From contig JAPXLS010000096.1 of NCBI GenBank assembly GCA_033809435.1, positions 1-8,351 of the forward strand: a stretch of DNA of 8,351 nt. Direction: 5' to 3'. Shown here one piece after another: positions 5,695 through 8,351 of this stretch. Position 1 is the stretch's first letter, and each line of letters opens with the position of its first letter. The notes beneath the pieces were generated by a model. That model did not search any database, was not told the origin of the DNA, and saw only the letters and a program-made list of their open reading frames with translations. The DNA is from JAAZIN01 sp033809435. GTDB lineage: Bacteria > Bacillota > Dethiobacteria > DTU022. The position numbers and the translations under genes were made by a program.

Positions 5695-6516
5695 GTGCTG
5701 CCGAATAAAGTTAAACTCAGCGGGGTAAACACCTTCAAGCTGGCAGTCTTGCCTGCGGAAAGAATGAGAGAGTTATTTTACCGGGTCAAGGAAGGCGATA
5801 CGGAAGCCAGAGAAACCCTGGTCAGGGGCAATCTGCGCCTGGTTCTCAGCATTCTGCAGCGTTTCAAAAATAGGGGTGAGTCGCTGGATGACCTTTTCCA
5901 GGTCGGTTGCATTGGCTTGCTGAAGGCCATTGACAACTTTCAACTGGAACATGGGGTCAACTTCTCGACGTACGCCGTCCCCATGGTGATGGGCGAGATA
6001 AAGCGCTATTTGCGCGACAACAACAGCATCCATATCAGCCGTTCCATCAAGAGCCTTTCCCACCGGGTTCTTCAGACCAGGGAGGAGCTGCTGAAGAAAA
6101 ATCACCGGGAACCCACCGTGAGCGAAATTGCCGAGGTTATGGGGATGAGTGTAGAAGAGGTAATATTTGCTTACAATGCCGCCCTGGAACCGGTCTCGCT
6201 GTATGATCCTGTCTTTCGTGACAGTACAGATCCTGTTTACGTGATGGATCTGATCAGCGATCAATCCGACAGCACTGAAAGGTGGCTTGAAAGCATAGCT
6301 TTACAGGAGGCCCTGGACAAACTTGAACCCAGGGAGAAGGGGATCATCGAGGCGCGTTTCTTTGAAGGGAAAACCCAGGTCGAAATCGCGAGGCAGGTGG
6401 GGATATCCCAGGCCCAGGTCTCGAGAATCGAAAAAGCGGCGCTGGAAATGATCCGGAGCCATTACAAACAGGAGTTTATCTCGGAGGGGCTTTGTAATGA
6501 AAAAAAAGAGGAATAA
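5695..6516 (+). CDS. sigG: Forespore-specific RNA polymerase sigma factor SigG (sigma-70 family)
   Basis: This late forespore sigma factor directs transcription after engulfment in sporulating Firmicutes. The 273-residue product starts at GTG 5695 behind AGGAGGG (5681-5687, 7-base spacing). The N-terminal GVNTFKLAVL (10-19) is a SigG hallmark absent from SigF. Region 2 includes GNLRLVLSILQRFKNRG (45-61), DDLFQVGCIGLLKAIDNF (65-82) and FSTYAVPMVMGEIKRYLRDN (90-109). Region 3 lies near 139-156. DPVYVMDLIS (179-188) again resembles SigG. Region 4 carries the helix-turn-helix TQVEIARQVGISQAQVSRIE (227-246). The roughly 20-residue C-terminal tail is longer than in B. subtilis SigG and includes the part encoded in the spoIIR overlap. 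Position 44 is Arg where B. subtilis SigG has Asn45. In B. subtilis sigG follows sigE; here it precedes spoIIR. Whether the genome also has a sigE-linked sigG is unknown, so it could be a second SigG-like factor. Confidence 0.88.
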   Translation: MLPNKVKLSGVNTFKLAVLPAERMRELFYRVKEGDTEARETLVRGNLRLVLSILQRFKNRGESLDDLFQVGCIGLLKAIDNFQLEHGVNFSTYAVPMVMGEIKRYLRDNNSIHISRSIKSLSHRVLQTREELLKKNHREPTVSEIAEVMGMSVEEVIFAYNAALEPVSLYDPVFRDSTDPVYVMDLISDQSDSTERWLESIALQEALDKLEPREKGIIEARFFEGKTQVEIARQVGISQAQVSRIEKAALEMIRSHYKQEFISEGLCNEKKEE

Positions 6517-7225
6517 TGTTTTTGATGCAGCTGCCATCACGATGATTTTAACTGTTGCCGCACTCCTGTTGGCTTTCTTTCTCTGTTCCGTCCCTGCCCT
6601 TGGCAGCGGCTCCGCCTGGCAGGTGCATGGCAATGAACCAGTGGTCCGGCTGCATGTGCGTGCAGCCGGAGACAGCGAGGCGGAGCAGCGTTTTAAGATG
6701 GATCTTGTTGCACAGGTGCAGCGGCTTCTGGCGGAGAGGTGCCTGCCCCAAGGGGACCACACTTATGAAGCTTACCTGGATTTTCTTGGCGGTTACCTGT
6801 CCGAACTGGAAAGCTCACTCCAGACCTGTGCCGTTGATGCGGGAGCAGAGGCCGACATTTCGGTACACCTCGGCAGCGAATATTTTCCCATAAGGACTTA
6901 TGGCCGAAGAATTTACCCTGCAGGCGAGTATACAGCATTAACCATAAGCATAGGTGCAGGAGAGGGCGAAAACTGGTGGTGCCTTCTCTTTCCTGCGCTC
7001 TGTTTTCCCCCGGCGGGCGTTGATAATTGCACTGCAAATCATGATAAGGAAGAGGTTTCCTTCCGCACTGCAGTGAAGGAGGCCCCCGCGGCAAAGGTCC
7101 AGGGCGAAGCGGCAGAGGCTGAAACCGCCGGTGGAGCAGGCCGCTGGCGGGTAAAGATTTGGGATTTGATCAAGGGACCGGGCCAACAAGCAATTGAAAA
7201 AGCAGGGCGGATCTTTTATAATTGA
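6497..7225 (+). CDS. spoIIR: Stage II sporulation protein R (SpoIIR), forespore signal for pro-SigE processing
   Basis: SpoIIR is made in the forespore and secreted into the intermembrane space. There it stimulates the SpoIIGA protease to activate pro-SigE in the mother cell. The 242-residue protein has a basic start (KKKR) and a hydrophobic signal or anchor segment (11-35). The core begins VVRLHVRAAGDSEAEQ (49-64), a variant of the usual RFHVIANSDS-type motif. It ends in the diagnostic block YPAGEYTALTISIG (140-153) and GENWWCLLFPALCF (157-170). A low-complexity Ala/Glu region (about 192-214) leads to a short C-terminal RWRVKIWDLIKG (216-227) that resembles the family's usual ending. GGAGGGG (6483-6489) lies 7 bases before the ATG, inside sigG, with a 20-bp overlap. 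The two genes are therefore cotranscribed, probably from the SigF promoter. spoIIR near prfA/prmC is also the B. subtilis arrangement. Confidence 0.93.
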   Translation: MKKKRNNVFDAAAITMILTVAALLLAFFLCSVPALGSGSAWQVHGNEPVVRLHVRAAGDSEAEQRFKMDLVAQVQRLLAERCLPQGDHTYEAYLDFLGGYLSELESSLQTCAVDAGAEADISVHLGSEYFPIRTYGRRIYPAGEYTALTISIGAGEGENWWCLLFPALCFPPAGVDNCTANHDKEEVSFRTAVKEAPAAKVQGEAAEAETAGGAGRWRVKIWDLIKGPGQQAIEKAGRIFYN

Positions 7226-7243
7226 TCCAGTTCGGATGAATTA
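7219..7243 (+). repeat. Imperfect palindrome between spoIIR and the Na/Pi transporter gene
   Basis: TAATTGATCC (7219-7228) and GGATGAATTA (7234-7243) are inverted repeats pairing at 9 of 10 positions around a 5-base centre. The only mismatch is G7224 opposite G7238. It covers the spoIIR stop codon. No T-run follows on either strand, so an intrinsic terminator is unlikely; an operator or chance is more probable. A TATACT (7248-7253) just downstream could be a -10 for the transporter gene, but no good -35 stands at 16-18 bases. Confidence 0.45.
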
Positions 7244-7276
7244 GAGATATACTGTTCGCTCTTAGGAGGTTGGAGA

Positions 7277-8351
7277 GTGGCCTGGCAGGATCAATTGCAA
7301 ACCGCCTTTACCGCGGTGGGCGGTCTGGGGCTTTTTTTATTCGGTATCCAGTTGATGGCCACGGGAATGCAAAAGGCGGCCGGGGACAGGCTGCGCCGCA
7401 TTCTCGAAATTCTGACTACCCGCCCCCTTGTGGGGGTTCTCACCGGGCTTTTGATAACCATGCTTATCCAGAGCAGCGGGGCAACAACGGTCATGGTTGT
7501 CGGTTTTGCCAATGCCGGCTTGATTACTCTCTCCCAGGCGATTAGCGTGATTATTGGTGCGAATATCGGAACGACTGTAACCGCCCAGATCATCTCTTTC
7601 AAGATAGAAGATATCGCCTTTCCCATTATCGGCCTTGGAGCGCTCATTATTTTCTTTAGCAAGCGCAGGCAGTATCGTTACCTGGGTGAAGCCATCCTGG
7701 GGATGGGCCTGTTATTTATGGGCATAACTACCATGTCTGCCGGCCTGAGTCCTTTAAAAGATATTTCTGCCTTCAATACTTTTTTGAAACAGTGCAGCGC
7801 CCTTCCCCTGCTGGGAGTACTCGGCGGCGCCCTTCTTACAGCAGCTCTTCAGAGCAGCAGCGCCTTTACCGGTGTGCTCATTGCCATGAGCACGAAAGGG
7901 ATGATCGCCCTGGATCAGGCTGTGCCCCTGATTCTGGGGTCAAATATCGGAACCTGCGTCATCGGCTTTATCGCCAGCGCCGGCACCAATGTGACCGCCC
8001 GCCGCACGGCCATGGCCCATTTTTTCTTCAACGTTATCGGAGTGGCGCTCTGTCTCCTGGTCCTGGCTCCCTTTACAAATCTGGTTGCAGCGACAGCCTC
8101 CACGGTGACCCGCCAGGTGGCCAATGCACATTCCATCTTCAATGTGCTCAATTCCCTGATCTTTATCCTGATCCTTCCTTATTTCACCAGGTTTATCATC
8201 TACCTGGTGCGCGGCGAAGAGGTGAGCATCGAGATCGGTCCCACCTTCATGGACAAGCGGATGCTGCCCACGCCGGCGGCGGCCATCCAGGGGGCCAAAA
8301 AGGAGCTTCTGCGCATGGCCATGATTGCCCGGGAGATGATCGGTGAAGCGC
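7277..8351 (+). CDS. Na/Pi-cotransporter family protein (NptA/YjbB-type, PhoU-like C-terminus), 3' end outside window
   Basis: This predicted sodium-dependent phosphate transporter sits in the cytoplasmic membrane. GTG at 7277 follows AGGAGGT (7264-7270) with 6-base spacing, and 358 codons are visible before the window ends. Two inverted Na/Pi-cotransporter repeats are clear. The first has QSSGATT (65-71) and GANIGTT (94-100); the second has QSSSAFT (192-198) and GSNIGTC (221-227). The paired QSS motifs form the substrate and sodium site in this family. About eight to nine hydrophobic segments lie between residues 10 and 311. AHFFFNVIG (247-255) and AHSIFNVLN (284-292) are the family's repeated His/Asn helices. 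From about residue 325 the sequence becomes amphipathic and helical, as expected for the PhoU-like domain that would follow. It reads in the same direction as spoIIR, 51 bp downstream. No Pho-type signal was recognised. Confidence 0.95.
   Translation, partial: MAWQDQLQTAFTAVGGLGLFLFGIQLMATGMQKAAGDRLRRILEILTTRPLVGVLTGLLITMLIQSSGATTVMVVGFANAGLITLSQAISVIIGANIGTTVTAQIISFKIEDIAFPIIGLGALIIFFSKRRQYRYLGEAILGMGLLFMGITTMSAGLSPLKDISAFNTFLKQCSALPLLGVLGGALLTAALQSSSAFTGVLIAMSTKGMIALDQAVPLILGSNIGTCVIGFIASAGTNVTARRTAMAHFFFNVIGVALCLLVLAPFTNLVAATASTVTRQVANAHSIFNVLNSLIFILILPYFTRFIIYLVRGEEVSIEIGPTFMDKRMLPTPAAAIQGAKKELLRMAMIAREMIGEA
7301..7338 (+). terminator. Terminator-like hairpin plus T-run inside the transporter gene start
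   Basis: ACCGCC (7301-7306) pairs with GGCGGT (7319-7324). Alternatively ACCGC (7310-7314) pairs with GCGGT (7320-7324) around a 5-base loop. A run of seven Ts occupies 7332-7338, seven bases after the stem. The stretch is codons 9 to 21 of the transporter and the T-run encodes Leu-Phe-Leu-Phe of the first membrane helix. The gap between stem and T-run is longer than ideal, so coincidence of coding sequence is likely. Confidence 0.2.

Noticed and set aside
7222..7253. TTGATC and TATACT as a SigA promoter for the transporter gene
   Set aside because: The spacing is 20 bases, too long, and there is no extended -10 element; left as a remark under the palindrome.
7792..8346. 184-codon plus-strand frame inside the transporter gene
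   Set aside because: It is Arg/Ser/His/Pro-rich out-of-frame sequence overlapping the well-supported Na/Pi transporter frame.

Overview
The window is an ordinary chromosomal stretch of an endospore-forming, Gram-positive anaerobe. It probably comes from class Clostridia, of a Peptococcaceae-like type, but the genus cannot be read from the sequence. The evidence is a forespore sigma factor and SpoIIR, strong GGAGG-type ribosome binding sites, GTG and TTG starts, moderately high GC, and the Firmicutes-style linkage of rho, rpmE, prfA, prmC and spoIIR. I see no insertion sequence, phage gene, CRISPR array, tRNA or rRNA. Every protein-coding gene falls in a recognisable family.

Left part (1-5133, all on +): the 3' two thirds of rho; a secreted LysM-LysM-M23 peptidoglycan hydrolase; rpmE (L31, zinc-binding form) with its own extended -10 promoter; a DUF1385/YqhQ-type membrane protein; prfA (release factor 1); and prmC, the methyltransferase that modifies the GGQ glutamine of RF1. 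From rpmE to prmC the genes are tightly packed. DUF1385 and prfA overlap by 8 bp, and prfA and prmC lie within a few bases, so this is very likely one translation-related operon. The 285-bp gap before rpmE contains no convincing gene.

Middle (5125-5695): nikR, a nickel-responsive ribbon-helix-helix repressor with all four nickel ligands, lies on the minus strand. It is tail-to-tail with prmC, and the two coding ends overlap by 9 bp. Its upstream region is shared with the divergent sporulation operon. That region holds an extended -10 promoter for nikR on the minus strand and an excellent match to a SigF forespore promoter on the plus strand.

Right part (5695-8351, +): a SigG-type sporulation sigma factor overlaps spoIIR by 20 bp. 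SpoIIR is the forespore signal that triggers pro-SigE activation in the mother cell. One SigF promoter would thus drive both the next forespore sigma factor and the intercompartment signal. After a short gap with an imperfect palindrome comes a Na/Pi-cotransporter (NptA/PhoU-like) gene, cut by the window end.

The points most worth a second look are the SigF-type promoter feeding a sigG-spoIIR operon, the arginine in this SigG where B. subtilis SigG has the CsfB/Gin-contact asparagine, the nikR insertion between prmC and the sporulation genes, and a mother-cell-type promoter candidate in front of the LysM/M23 gene. No wholly unknown system is evident.
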